Source: Bromus sterilis
Lineage: Eukaryota > Streptophyta > Magnoliopsida > Poales > Poaceae
Assembly (NCBI GenBank): GCA_950022295.1
Contig: OX465600.1
Coordinates: 231,529,782 to 231,593,781 of the forward strand
DNA length: 64,000 nucleotides
Direction of reading: 5' to 3'
Positions 1-9,923 of the stretch are shown here, one piece after another. Made by a program: the position numbers and the translations under genes. The notes under the pieces were generated by a model. It was not told where the DNA came from and made no database searches. It saw only the letters and a program-made list of their open reading frames with translations. Each line of letters opens with the position of its first letter. Position 1 is the stretch's first letter.

Positions 1-905
1 TCTCGCTCAGCATGTCTATGAGTATCAAGAGAGATAAGACCCCCAGCGTCACGATATTGGACCCCTTCTACATGTGTGAAAGCGTCTTGATGGATGACGG
101 GGACCCGACTCTCGCGGCGGGGTACATCAAAGACTTCATGCTAGAGAACGCGAGCAAAGATTTATTTCTCACGACCTACTCTCCCAAGTAAGTCATTCAC
201 TCGCCGACGCAGCATATGATTTCTTAGCTTTCCATTGTTCTCTTCCAACATTTCGTTTATTCTGCAGTGAGTATCAAGACTGTGTGCTCATTGTATTTTC
301 ACCGAAACACTCGCATGTTGTGTATTTAGAATCAGGGAGTGCAAAGAAGAAAGATTACAAGTATTTCATGAGAGTTTTGGATGATGCTCTCGCCGGCTAC
401 AAAGAAAGGGAGGCAAGATCATGAAGCACAAGTTCAGCAAGCTTAAGTCTGGCGTTAGTGTGTTCAACCACTTAACGCAGTTCCCGACCGTCAAGCAACC
501 GGTTGGCAGTGTGAGGGATGCCTACTACGCCCTCCATCACATGCTGATGATTTTACAGGACCAGCGCGACCTTACGCTGTCAAGTCGTCTAAAACCGTGG
601 GCCAAAAAGAGGGCGGCAGTGGCCGATGCAAATCTTAGGCAGGAGTTCTTTCACATCTAGGGGGGATATTGACTATCATATTTCGTGAAGTCCAAGTGAA
701 GGGGTCGATCTTCCACTCCAAAATTGTACCGTCCAATGGGGAGATAGAATTCCGCCTAAAGGCCTTGCGTGACACAAGGACTTTCATGACGAAAGAAGGC
801 TTCCGCCCATTGTGTTGTGTGTATCTTTCTATATGCTTTAACGGTAAATGTGCCATTGTCATTGACACTCACTTTTTTGCTGCAATAGATCGATCAAAAC
901 AATCA
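1..905 (+). pseudogene. Ulp1-like C-terminal part of CACTA second gene (broken)
   Basis: Exon 3 runs to 187, an intron with GTAAGT donor and TCTGCAG acceptor spans 188-267, and exon 4 follows. The intron positions match the complete copy exactly. The conceptual product has the Ulp1/C48-like features: a His-containing strand followed by an acidic-Ser pair (LES here), then KQPVGSVRDAYYALHHM at 492-543 where an active Ulp1 would have a Q...DCG-type cysteine motif. Relative to the complete copy there is a 1-bp deletion near 408-412 and a TAG stop at 658-660, so no full protein can be made. Unlike the complete copy, this one keeps the frame just after the LES motif, which shows that the two copies decayed independently. 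Confidence 0.75.
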
Positions 906-1149
906 ACAATATCAAGATAGAGTGAAGAAAAGATTACTCGAAGATTAGTTTTAGGGTTTTCTTTTATTTCCCTTGTAACTTTCCTTATATTGGGTACTTG
1001 TAAAGACATTGTAATGCTTTCTGTAATTCTGTAATGCTTTTATTTATGTAATATTTTCTGTGATTCCATTTATGTAATGTTGTCTGTTATTCTGTAATTC
1101 TTTTTGTTTTTCTGTAAATTATTATTTTTGTTTTCTATAATATATATTT

Positions 1150-1398
1150 AGTGTCGCATTTGTGGTACAGGTAGTGGCGCACCAGGAATGCGCCACCCCT
1201 AAGGATACTTAGGTGTGGCGCATTTCAAAATGCTCCACCCATAAGGGCTTAGGGGTGTCGCATTTTGAAATGTGCCATGCCTAAGAGTCTTAGGGGTGGC
1301 GCATTCAGAATGTGCCACCCCTCGGCCCTTATTAGTCGCTTCTCCTTAGTGGCGCACCCATAATGAGCCACTAAAGGGAAAAAAGGACGCTACTAAAA
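1150..1398. repeat. CACTA 3' subterminal palindromic repeats
   Basis: Several diverged copies of a palindromic unit of the form TTAGGGGTGGCGCAT...ATGCGCCACCCCTAAG lie in this stretch. Many positions have decayed, for example gtgtcgcat and tgtgccatg. In En/Spm-type elements, subterminal repeats of this kind are binding sites for an element-encoded DNA-binding protein; that role is inferred here. Confidence 0.8.
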
Positions 1399-1416
1399 GC
1401 TATTTTCCTAGTAGTG

Positions 1417-1638
1417 GTCTGGGCCTTTTATGCTGGAGAGAACCGTCTGGAGCCTTTCTGGGAGATCTCGAGTGGTGAAGACTCTGGGGGCACAGGTGGT
1501 TCCTCCATTTCTTCCTCCACTGGTGGCTTTCCTGCCACGTCTCGCTGCAGCGACTCGTCCACTGGAGGTGGTGCTAGCCACTCCAGTTTTGAGCAGGACG
1601 TTGATGTCAAGCCACCGACCAAGCGAGTGCGCCAGTAG
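1417..1638 (+). pseudogene. C-terminal piece of an antisense ORF of the Tat-like element
   Basis: An open frame runs directly from the CACTA insertion site to a TAG at 1636-1638. It encodes about 73 residues: an EPFWEISSGED segment, a long Ser/Gly/Thr-rich tract and a basic end (PPTKRVRQ). It lies downstream of the minus-strand pol and points the opposite way. That is the position and orientation of the additional antisense ORF described in Tat/Retand-lineage elements. The start is missing because the CACTA element is inserted in it. No family domain is recognisable in this short piece, so the assignment rests on position alone. Confidence 0.45.
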
Positions 1639-2189
1639 GACAAGGCCAACAAGCTCAAACAAATGTCGAGCTTCACCACGTAGGCTTAGGTTAGATTTTC
1701 CCTTTGTCTGTGATGATGCTCGTCAAGATTTGGGGTGGTGCCAATTATCTCAGCATGAACACACATGTAGAAGTCATAATTCCTTGTAATGCTTGGCCTT
1801 GTACTCCTTTTGATGTAGAGAGATCACCTTGTAATGCTTGGACTTGTGCTCTTTTTATGTAGAGAAATCACCTTGTAATACTTCATGTGATCAATATATT
1901 GAAGATACCTTGTTTGCTTATTCTTGAGAGTGCTTCCTTCATCTTACTTTGTACGCCCGGTTCCATGATAATATCGGGTGCGCGACAGCGCTCCCGATTG
2001 GAGTAGCCCCTGAGGCTTCGGCCAATCGTTTGCGATTGGGCGAAGGCTATGTAGTTTTATTACTGCCCAAGTGCGAGTGCTTTTCAGGTGCTCTAATTCC
2101 TTTGCTCCGATCGTTACTTGTTTTCCTTCAATCTTTTGAGCATGTTGCGGGCCTTCCTTTGGTCTTCGAGGCTTAGCAATTTCATTGGA
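1639..2189. other. Non-coding 3' region of the Tat-like element with a short duplication
   Basis: No gene is visible. A unit of about 48 bp containing CCTTGTAATGCTTGG and GTAGAGAGATCACC occurs twice and then partially (1784-1885). The stretch 1940-2180 is GC-richer and blends into the hairpin array. Confidence 0.6.
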
Positions 2190-4550
2190 GAAGAAAATGT
2201 TCTTGAGGAGCGAGGGTGCGTTTACACTCGAGCTCCCGAACGCTGGTGCATGTTCGTCGCGTGAGCGAAAGATTATCTCGGGGAAGGGGGAAAGTCGCAC
2301 TCGATCCCCCGATCATCTTAGTGTAAGTGTCGCGTGAGCGAAAGGACATCTCGGGGGAGAGGGTAGAAATCGCTCTTGAGCCCCCAAGTGTCAATGTGTA
2401 ATCCTCACGTGAGCGAAAGAACGCCTCGGGGGAAAAGGGTGAAAACGCGCTCAAGCCCCAGAGTCCCATTGTGTAAGCGTCTCGTAAGCGAAGGAACGCC
2501 TCGGGGGAGAGGTGGAACCGTGCTTGAGCCCCTGAGTGCCAATGTGTAAACGTCGCATAAGCGAAAGAACGCCTCGGGGTAGAGGGTGAAACCGCGCTCG
2601 TGCCCTGATACGTCCCAAACGTATCGATAATTTCTGCTTGTTCCATGCATGTTTTGTGTGATATTGCTATGATCTAGATACACTTTCATACACTTTTGAT
2701 CATATTTGTACTAACCTACTAACTCAATGCACCCCAGTGCTAGTTCCTGTTTTCTGTTGTTTTTCTATTCCAGGCTTCCCCCATATTAAAAATTCTCCAA
2801 AAATTCGGGAAAAATCGGATAGAAAATCAGCGCAATGGAGCCTTCCCGAATCACCAAAGCGGGGCCAGAGGGCCACCACCAGGTGTCCAGGCGTCCACCT
2901 GGACCCCTGGAGGGCGCCTGGACCCCTGGTGGGCCCCCTGGCTGCCCCCTTCGCCTATTTAATCTCCATCACGGGAAAACTCCGAAGAAAGAACCCTATT
3001 TCGCAAACTCGCCTCTGTTCCGCCGCCTCCGTGGCTCCAAGATCGGGAGTACCGTCAGGACCCTTCCCGGCACCTTGACGGAGGGAGGATCGACCTTCGG
3101 GAGCTTCTCCTCCACCATGGACGCTTCCCGGATGTGTCGTGAGTAGTCTACCCTTGACCATGGGTCCGTGATAAGTAGCTATGTGATGTTCTCCTTCCAT
3201 TTTTGTTCTTCATGGTTTAGACCTGGTGAGTAGCCCTACATGATCGAGGCACATATGTAATTCTTCTACTGTTCCTATGCTGAGTTTGATGGGATCTGAT
3301 GGATTATGAGATTATGTTCAGATTGTGATAGATTAATATATTTGGTTTTTATCTCTTATATTTTTGTTCCTAAGTAATTCTTGCATGTTCTCCGTTGTTG
3401 TTTATTGCTTTGGACAAGTAGTAGGTAGTGACTCCAAGATGGAACGTTATGCTCGATTGTGGGTACAGTCCCCCTGATGACACGCTTGAGTGACAGAAAC
3501 ATGAGTCTAGGGGATGTGATGTGGCCACAAGGGGGGGGGGCGAAACAACGGTGATTGTAACCGCGGTTGCAAGGATTGTTTACTTTACGCAAAGTTCTTT
3601 TTAATGCAGTTGTCTGTTGCTTTGGGTTTACACTTTGGGTGGGGCTCGCAACTTAATACCAGCGAGATGTTCTGGATAGATATCTCAAGGTGGATGATTA
3701 GTAGTAGATGCAGATGGATTTTGGTCTAGTTATTTTGTTGTACTGCACATGTTTATGAGGCTCTTCCTTTCTTTTGTAGCATAGTTAGCATTGCGGTGCG
3801 TTTATAGTCCTGGTAATTGCCCTTCTGTAATTGGATTACCTCGCATAGCTGTTTTATGGTCTTTTGGGAGAGAGACATCACTAGTGAACATCATGGGACC
3901 CCGGTCCATATTCTCATCATTGTTTACAAGATATTTCCTTTTTCATTATTTACTTTCAGTCGCTATCATTATCATTATCCTGTGTTTTTTATCCTTTGTA
4001 AACAACAAGACCAGAGAGATTGACAACCTCTTTGAACTTCGTTGGGAGCAAAGTTAATTGTGTTGTGTGAAGGTCCGCGTCAGGTGCGCCACTGACACCT
4101 ACTTATCATCGCCGGAGTCCTACGGGAGACAAACCCTATTCTTTATAGGGGAAGTTTTCTTCTATCCTTGATCTCACCTTCCACTTGGGGTAACCAACGA
4201 AGGGCGAGAAACCATTATCATCATCTCGCACATCAAGCCCCCGAGTGCCAATGTGTAAACATCACGTAAGCAAAAGAACGCCTTGGGGGAGAGGGTGAAA
4301 CCGCGCTCGTGCCACCGAGTGCCAATGTGTAAACGTCGAGTAAGAGAAAGAACGCCTCAGGGGAGAGGGTGAAACCGCGCTCGAGCCCCTGAGTGTCAAT
4401 GTGTAAGCGTTGCGTAAGCAAAGTAACGCCTCGGGGGAGAGGGTGGAACCGCACTCGATCCCCCGAGTGCCAATGTGTAAACGGCGCGTAAGCGAAAGAA
4501 CGCCTCGGGGGAGAGGGTGAAACCGTGCTCGAGCCCCCGAGTGCCATGGT
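2190..4550. repeat. Tandem 73-76 bp hairpin array, split by a solo LTR
   Basis: At least nine units with the core AAGCGAAAGAACGCCTCGGG are spaced 73 to 76 bp apart, in 2220-2605 and 4236-4550. Each unit also contains CTCGGGGG and, about 20 bp on, CCCCCGAG, so every unit can fold into a short hairpin. The two blocks were one array before the LTR at 2606-4235 was inserted. Position places it in the 3' untranslated region of the minus-strand element, just after the end of pol. Confidence 0.85.
2606..4235 (+). mobile_element. Solo LTR of a Gypsy-type element (TGATACG...CATCA)
   Basis: The 1630-bp LTR begins TGATACGTCCCAAACG and ends CACATCA. It is flanked by TGCCC (2601-2605) and AGCCC (4236-4240), an imperfect 5-bp target duplication; the flanking array resumes in register. 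There is no primer site or interior, so this is a solo LTR left by LTR-LTR recombination. A TATTTAA box lies near 2955. A second copy in the opposite orientation starts at 62707. The start motif and the CCCAGTGCTAGTTCCTG segment resemble Sabrina/Athila-type LTRs common in wheat relatives; that family name is tentative. Confidence 0.82.
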
Positions 4551-4639
4551 ATGAAGTTGGAGCAACAAATGTTTTAATGCTTCAAATCTCTTACATGAGT
4601 TACCTGTGGGCAGTATTGCTGGTACTGGGAAAGCGATGG

Positions 4640-5750
4640 GACGGAAGTAATCGCGGCCAATCTACGGGTAGAAGAGGCGCAAGTTTTCCATGTTCCACGG
4701 GTTGCCCACGTCTTTGTCGTTCTTAGGGTTCTTCAGCCTGTAGGATCATCCTCCGATCACTTCGGATATTATGTAGGGCCCTTTCCACTATGGGGCAAGC
4801 TTGTGTACTTTTTCCTGCTTCAGCCATAGGACGAGATCTCCGACATTGAAAACTCGTGTGCGGAGTCAAGTGCTCTGATAGGTTCGCAGTTTAACTTGGT
4901 ATCCCTCTGACCGTGATAGGGCTATGTCTCTTGCTTCATCTACTACATCCTTTTCATCTATGAGTGCATCCTCTTCTTCTTCTTCTTCGTACTTGGTGAT
5001 ACGTGGGGCACCGAATCTGAGGTCGTCTGGGAGTACTTCCTCTGCTCCGTACACCATGAAGAATGGGGTGTATTGGGTTGAAGTGTTGGGTGTAGTCCGC
5101 AGGCTCCAGAGGACGGCTGGTTACATGTGGCTTGCTCGAGTAGTGCGAGGAGCCGCTTTTCGATGCCGCCGCACACTAGCCCATTTGCCTTCTTGACTTG
5201 TCCGTTGTACTGCGGGTGCGCGACTGATGCGTAGTTGATTTTGATACCCAGTTCCTGGCAGAAGTTCTGGAACTCGTCTGTTGTGAAGTTTCTGCCGTTT
5301 TTCGTGATGATGTTGTTCGGCACACCGAACCGGAAGATGATTGACTTGATGAACTTGACTGCGGTCAGGGCGGTCGAGCTGGTGATTGGCATTGCTTCAA
5401 TCCATTTGGTGAACTTGTCGACTTCCACCAGGAGGTGCATGCGGCCGCCTTTTAAAGATTTCTTGAGTGGTCCTACCATATGGAGTCCCTAGGTTGCAAA
5501 ATTCCAGGATAGCGGTATAGTTTTGAGATCAGACGCTGGTGCATGAGGTCGACTAGCGGATTTATGGCAGGCGATGCAGTGCCGCACGATGTGTTCTGCG
5601 TTTCGCATGGAAGTTGGCCGGTAAAAATCTGCTCCGCTTTGGCTACCAGGGCGCTGCTACTCGTGTGGTGGCCACATATTCCTTCGTGGATCTCGAGCAG
5701 TAGTGCCTTGCCGTCTTCTTCTTTGATGCATTTTTGGAGTACCTGGGAGA
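4640..5750 (-). pseudogene. Integrase and pol C-terminus, Tat-like element
   Basis: Reading leftward, the zinc-binding part is recognisable from HEGICGHHTSSS (about 5690) to RHCIACHK (about 5580). The catalytic core follows in 4958-5479 with WIEAMPI, a GVPNNIITKNG segment in place of the usual SDNG-type strand, and KINYASVAHPQYNGQ. After a frame change come DDLRFGAPRI, EGYQVKLRTY and then FNVGDLVLWLKQEKVHKLAP, the usual C-terminal region of Gypsy pol. An in-frame stop just upstream of the core and several frameshifts break it. As written it cannot encode an active enzyme. Confidence 0.85.
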
Positions 5751-6229
5751 TGCTGCGCTTGTAGAGCTGTCCGTTGATTATTGTGAAGGCCTTGGATCGT
5801 CGACTGATACATCACGCTTCCGTTATATCTTGCGGCAGGATACCTTGTATCAGATAGTTGAAGAAGGGTCCTATCCATGCAGGTCCTTCGGGTGGAGAGG
5901 GTTCTTCTACGGAGACTGTGTTGTCGACTTCTTCGCCGGTGGCTAGGTCTGCTGCTGCTACCTGCTCTGGCCCATGCCTTGTGGATTGCTGCACTCGCTG
6001 CTGTTTCCAGTGTTCTTGTCTTGATCAATATCTGGCTGATGCTTTCGAGGAAGACAACTGGGGGATTGGTCCTCGAGTCGACCCGATGTTTGCGAGTTCG
6101 TCCGCTTCTGTGTTGTTTGCTCTTGTGACGTAGTTGAGTTCACATCCATCAAATTCTCCTTCTAGAGTGTTGTAAAGCTTCTGGTATGCCGAACTATTCT
6201 CTGCGACTACTTCACAATATCTCATTGCT
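5751..6229 (-). pseudogene. Pol linker between RNase H and integrase (decayed)
   Basis: This stretch continues the same minus-strand pol. Pieces are recognisable in changing frames, for example a GEFDGCELNYVTRANNTEADELA segment near 6060-6150, typical of the second RNase H end in this lineage, and GPAWIGPFFNYLIQG near 5830-5890. No intact frame spans it. Confidence 0.7.
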
Positions 6230-6460
6230 TGCTAGACGGCAAGGTTTGAGTCGTCGTAGAGTATGAGGCGAGTGGCGCCGCAGGCTTTTGCCATGCGCAT
6301 TCCGTGTAGAAGGGCTTCGTATTCTGCTTCGTTGTTGGATGCCTTCTCAAAGTTGATCTGAAGTATGTATCTTAGCTTGTCTCCTTTGGGTGAGATTAGC
6401 ATGACGCCCGCTCCGGCTCCTTCTTTCCTTTTTGACCCGTGAAAAAACATCTTCTAAGAG
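6230..6460 (-). pseudogene. RNase H domain of Tat-like pol
   Basis: The minus-strand frame 6232-6450 reads FHGSKRKEGAGAGVMLISP, then NNEAEYEALLHGMRMAKACG, then LILYDDSNLAV. These are the hallmarks of the archaeal-type extra RNase H in Tat-lineage elements, with Asp/Glu residues of the active site still visible (E in NEAEYEAL, D in YDDSN). The first catalytic Asp is expected in the DGS that precedes KRKEG; here the codon reads as His (HGS). The domain is therefore damaged even where its frame is open. Confidence 0.8.
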
Positions 6461-6585
6461 TTGGAGAGGTACGGTGGGCCGGGTGTTTGTACTTCCATCC
6501 ACTCGACCATGAAATCTGGGAGGATTTGTGCTTTAGATTTGGTCGGGTTCCTGTACTGTAGGTCGCGAGGACTGAGCTCGATGTT

Positions 6586-7730
6586 TCACTCGGAGACTCG
6601 CCATGTGGCGCCTGGGTTGTTGAGGATGTCCGAGAGTGGTGCACTGTTCACCACTGTGATTGGGTGCTCGTCGAAGTAATGTGATACTTTGTGCGGCGTC
6701 ATGAAGATGGCGTACACGAGCTTCTGGTAGTGTGTGTACCTCTGCTGGGATCGCGTGAGAACTTCACTGAGATAGTAGATTGTCCTCTGGATGCCTTGTA
6801 CTTTGCCTTCTTTGATGCGTCCGACAACGAGTGCGGTGCTGACTACGCTACTCCGCGCCGCAATGTAGAGATATAGGGCTCTCGCTCTTTGGGCACAGCT
6901 ACGATTGGCGGAGTCGAGAGTGTCTTCTTCAAGTCGACAAATGAGTTCCGCACTTACGCGGTCCACTCAAACTTTCCTCCTTTCCTGAGCAGCTGATAGA
7001 ATGGCAGGGTCTTTCCCCTAGCCTGCTGATAAAATGGCTCAGGGTTGCGAGTCGTCCGGTGAGTTGTTGCACGCCTTTTATGTTGACAGCTTCTTGCATC
7101 CTGGCGGGTGCTTGAACTTTTTCTGGGTTGGCTTCGACTGATCGAGCAGATACCATATATCCGAGTAGCTTTCCGACTGGGACGCCGAACACGCACTTTT
7201 TTGGGTTGAATTTGATCATGTATTGGTTGAGTGCCCCAAAGGTTTCTCGGAGGTCATCGAGTAGTGTGTCTGATTTGTATGTTTTGATGACGATGTCGTC
7301 TACATAAACTTGGATGTTTCTGTCAGTTTGGTCTTTTAAGCACGCTTGCATCATCCGCTGGTATGTTGCTCTGGCGTTCTTCAACCCGAAAGCATTGTCT
7401 TGTAGCAGAACACGTCGTATGGGGTGATGAATGAAGTGTGCTCTTCTTCTTCTTCCTTCATACCGATCTGTTTGTACCCTGATTACGCATCAAGGAATTA
7501 TAGGAGGTCACATCCCGTAGTGAAGTCGATTATCTGGTCGATCCTTGGAAGAGGGAAGTGGTCCTTTGGGCAATGCTTTTTGATGGGTCCATAGTCGACG
7601 CACATGCGTAGCACATCGGTGTATTTCTTAGGTACCAACATAGGGTTTGTGACCCATGTTGCCTTGTTTGTTTCTCGGATGAACTTTGCGTTGAGTATGC
7701 GTTTTGGCTCGAAGAATCGACGCTTCACCT
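6586..7730 (-). pseudogene. Reverse transcriptase and first RNase H of Tat-like pol
   Basis: The segment at 7728-7498 carries KRRFFEPKRILNAKFI, MLVPKK, RMCVDYGPIKKHCPKDHFPLPRIDQ and then a stop. The next segment, 7384-6929, starts KNARATYQRMM and holds the catalytic box YVDDIVIK followed by LNPKKC-like and GKLLGYMVS motifs. The segment 6966-6586 carries the connection and RNase H region with YYLSEVLTRSQQRY. At least one in-frame stop (about 7496) and two frame changes separate the parts. The family (Gypsy RT) is clear; function is lost. Confidence 0.85.
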
Positions 7731-7920
7731 GCTTTACTAGATTAGTGTTTGCGTATATCTGTAGTGTATGCTCCGCGAATTCTCATGGTATTCCAGGCAT
7801 GTCGGCTGGGCACCAAGCGAAGATGTTCCACTCATGGACGAAAGCTAGGAGGGCTATGGCCTATTCTTCTGGTAGGTGAGTGTAGAACTGTACCGTCTTA
7901 TCCAGGTCCGTTGGGTGCAC

Positions 7921-8446
7921 CTAGTGGTTGACGGTGTCACTGTCGATGCTGAAGTCTCGAGTGATTTCCTTCATCTCACTTCTGCTGGCGAGTGTGAAAA
8001 CGCTCTTGTCGACCACCATTAACATTTCTTCGAGTTCATGTTGTGCTCCAAATGTGTCGGAAACTTGATGGAAATCCCGATCGAACTTATCTGACTTGAG
8101 AAAGCTTCCGTTGACTGTGATGACCCCTGCGGGTCCTAGCATCTTGAGCTCTAGGTACGCATAGTGAGGGAATGCCATGGACTGAGCGAATGTTGGTCGC
8201 CCAAGTATGGCGTGGTACTGGGATTTCCAGTCGAGCAATTCGAATTCTAGGGTTTCTCTTGCAAAGTTTCCCAATTTTTTTTCCAAAAACCACGTCGAGC
8301 TTGATTGTGCCCAGGGATGAGGCATCTTTGCCTTGTAATATGTCGTAGAGTGTGACGTCTGAGTTCTTCAAAACTGACCGAGGGATCGACATCTTCCATA
8401 AGGTGTCGGTGAAGATGATATTCAGATTGCTTCCTCCATCCATGAA
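7921..8446 (-). pseudogene. Aspartic protease region of Tat-like pol, cut by the Copia insertion
   Basis: The frame starts at the insertion site with FMDGGSNLNIIF, where DGGS is the active-site loop form usual in this lineage. A frameshift occurs at an eight-T run near 8275-8282 (plus-strand coordinates). The following frame continues WKSQYHAILGRPTFAQSMA, the second conserved protease segment, and ends at a stop at 7921. The N-terminal part of the domain lies at 44057-44192 on the other side of the 35.6-kb Copia insertion. Confidence 0.82.
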
Positions 8447-8451
8447 CACTC

Positions 8452-9923
8452 TGTTGGTAATGTGCCCTAGAGGCAAATAAAATATGTTTTATTGAGCATA
8501 TTCCATTAGTTCATAATACGTTTTATATTATGCTATAACTGTATTGAGCGGAAACATTAATACAGGTGTGGTATACAAACAACCAGGTCCCAAGTTAACT
8601 TTAGTATACTAGTCCATTGGGCGATTGATCATCAAGGTTTCCTGGTCATGAGACAAATAAGTCTGTTAGCAATGGAGTCGTATCATTGGATAATGATATG
8701 ATGGACATACACCCACCAGAAGTGTTGCGATGTGATCAAGTCACATAGTTCGACATTGGGATAACTATAACGTAGTGACCAGATCCTTTGACCGTAATGA
8801 TCATACGTAATTGTCATCTATGAGGAGACTTTGATTTGTATCCCACAGCCTGACTGAAATATGCTAGCCATAACAGTGCACTTTGGGTATTCCGAAATAG
8901 ATGGTTGATGAGTATGCAAATAGATCAAAGCGGGATTTTTCCATCCGAGTGACGGATAGGTACTCTGGGCCCACTCGGTGATATTGCATCATGAAGTTTG
9001 CAAACGAGTGACTAGGTCACGGAGTTGTAATATCACGGGAACGAGTAAACTTGTTTGTTGATAACGAGGACGAACTAGGTATATTTGATACCGATGATCA
9101 AACCTCGGACAAGAAAGTACCATAGGACAAAGGGAACAGGCACACGGTTAACAGATCCAACAGCGATTGAAGTTCATTCGATGGAAGCGCAGGGGCTATC
9201 AAGGATTGTAACCAGGTCCAATTGATTAGTCATTGATCAATGAGATTGTTTTGATCATGCATGTTGTTTCCCGGACCGTAGGGTGTTACACTTAAGGGTA
9301 TTTGACGCAATAAGGATTGATTCGGGATCACCGGAGAAATAAGAGAGTGCACCGGAACTGTTCTGGTGCCACCCCCCTTATTTGGTGCGCCACCCCCTCC
9401 CTTGGGATTAGTCCCAACCCGGAAGTGGAGGGGGGGTGGCACCCCTCCTTAGCCTATATATGGATGGGTAGAGGTTCCCTTTTATTCATCATATTTTGAG
9501 ACAAGTTCTCTTGTCTCTCTTCCTCCTTTCTCCTTCCTTGCGTGGACTCCCCTTGTTTGGAGTCTATACTTGGTTGGGGATTTCTCCAACATACGCACGT
9601 TGTCGTGCTTCTGGAATCGGGATCTGAATCCATCTTCTTTCCGCTTCTCTACTAGTTCGGAGCCCGGAGGGACGTCGGGTATACTGTATGTGTATAATCC
9701 CGCGAGGCACTACATTTGTGGTGCTACTTCGTCGTCGTGGCCATATCGCGAGGTCTTCAACAGCAACGTTCCGACGGGGACGTAATCCTGTCATCGGTCT
9801 ACAAGGACCGGGTGGCTTCTGGAGTCATCGTGGATCTGCGTGGCATCGGGGATTGCCGGTACGACTACACCAACCACGGTCACGCGGGAACGTTTCCTGC
9901 TTAACGGACTACATATTGGTATG
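8452..9923 (+). repeat. Copia 5' LTR, main part
   Basis: This aligns with the 3' LTR from 38033. It continues at 22333-22433 after the Tekay-like insertion. Compared with the 3' LTR it lacks about 200 bp near 9365. A CTATATATGG box at about 9450 is the likely core promoter, matching CTATATAAGG near 43492 in the 3' LTR. Confidence 0.9.

Larger units (their letters stand above)
1..1416 (+). mobile_element. CACTA (En/Spm) transposon, 3' end only
   Basis: The window opens inside a CACTA element of the same family as the complete copy at 22977-33867; bases 1-650 align with about 32233-32900 of that copy. The element ends with GCTATTTTCCTAGTAGTG at 1399-1416, the inverted complement of a CACTACTAGG-type terminus, followed by GTC as the probable 3-bp target duplication. 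It holds the last part of exon 3 and exon 4 of the second CACTA gene, an AT-rich 3' tail with repeated TCTGTAAT motifs (about 1010-1140), and palindromic subterminal repeats. The left end lies outside the window. Confidence 0.88.

Noticed and set aside
2182..2689. 154-codon minus-strand frame with repeated FAYATFTHWHSG-like text
   Set aside because: It is a translation of the 75-bp tandem array, not a gene.
3531..3540. Run of ten G bases
   Set aside because: A simple homopolymer inside a solo LTR, possibly with a length error; no functional meaning seen.
2200..4550. Regular repeats considered as a CRISPR-like array
   Set aside because: Whole units repeat without unique spacers, and the setting is a plant retrotransposon.
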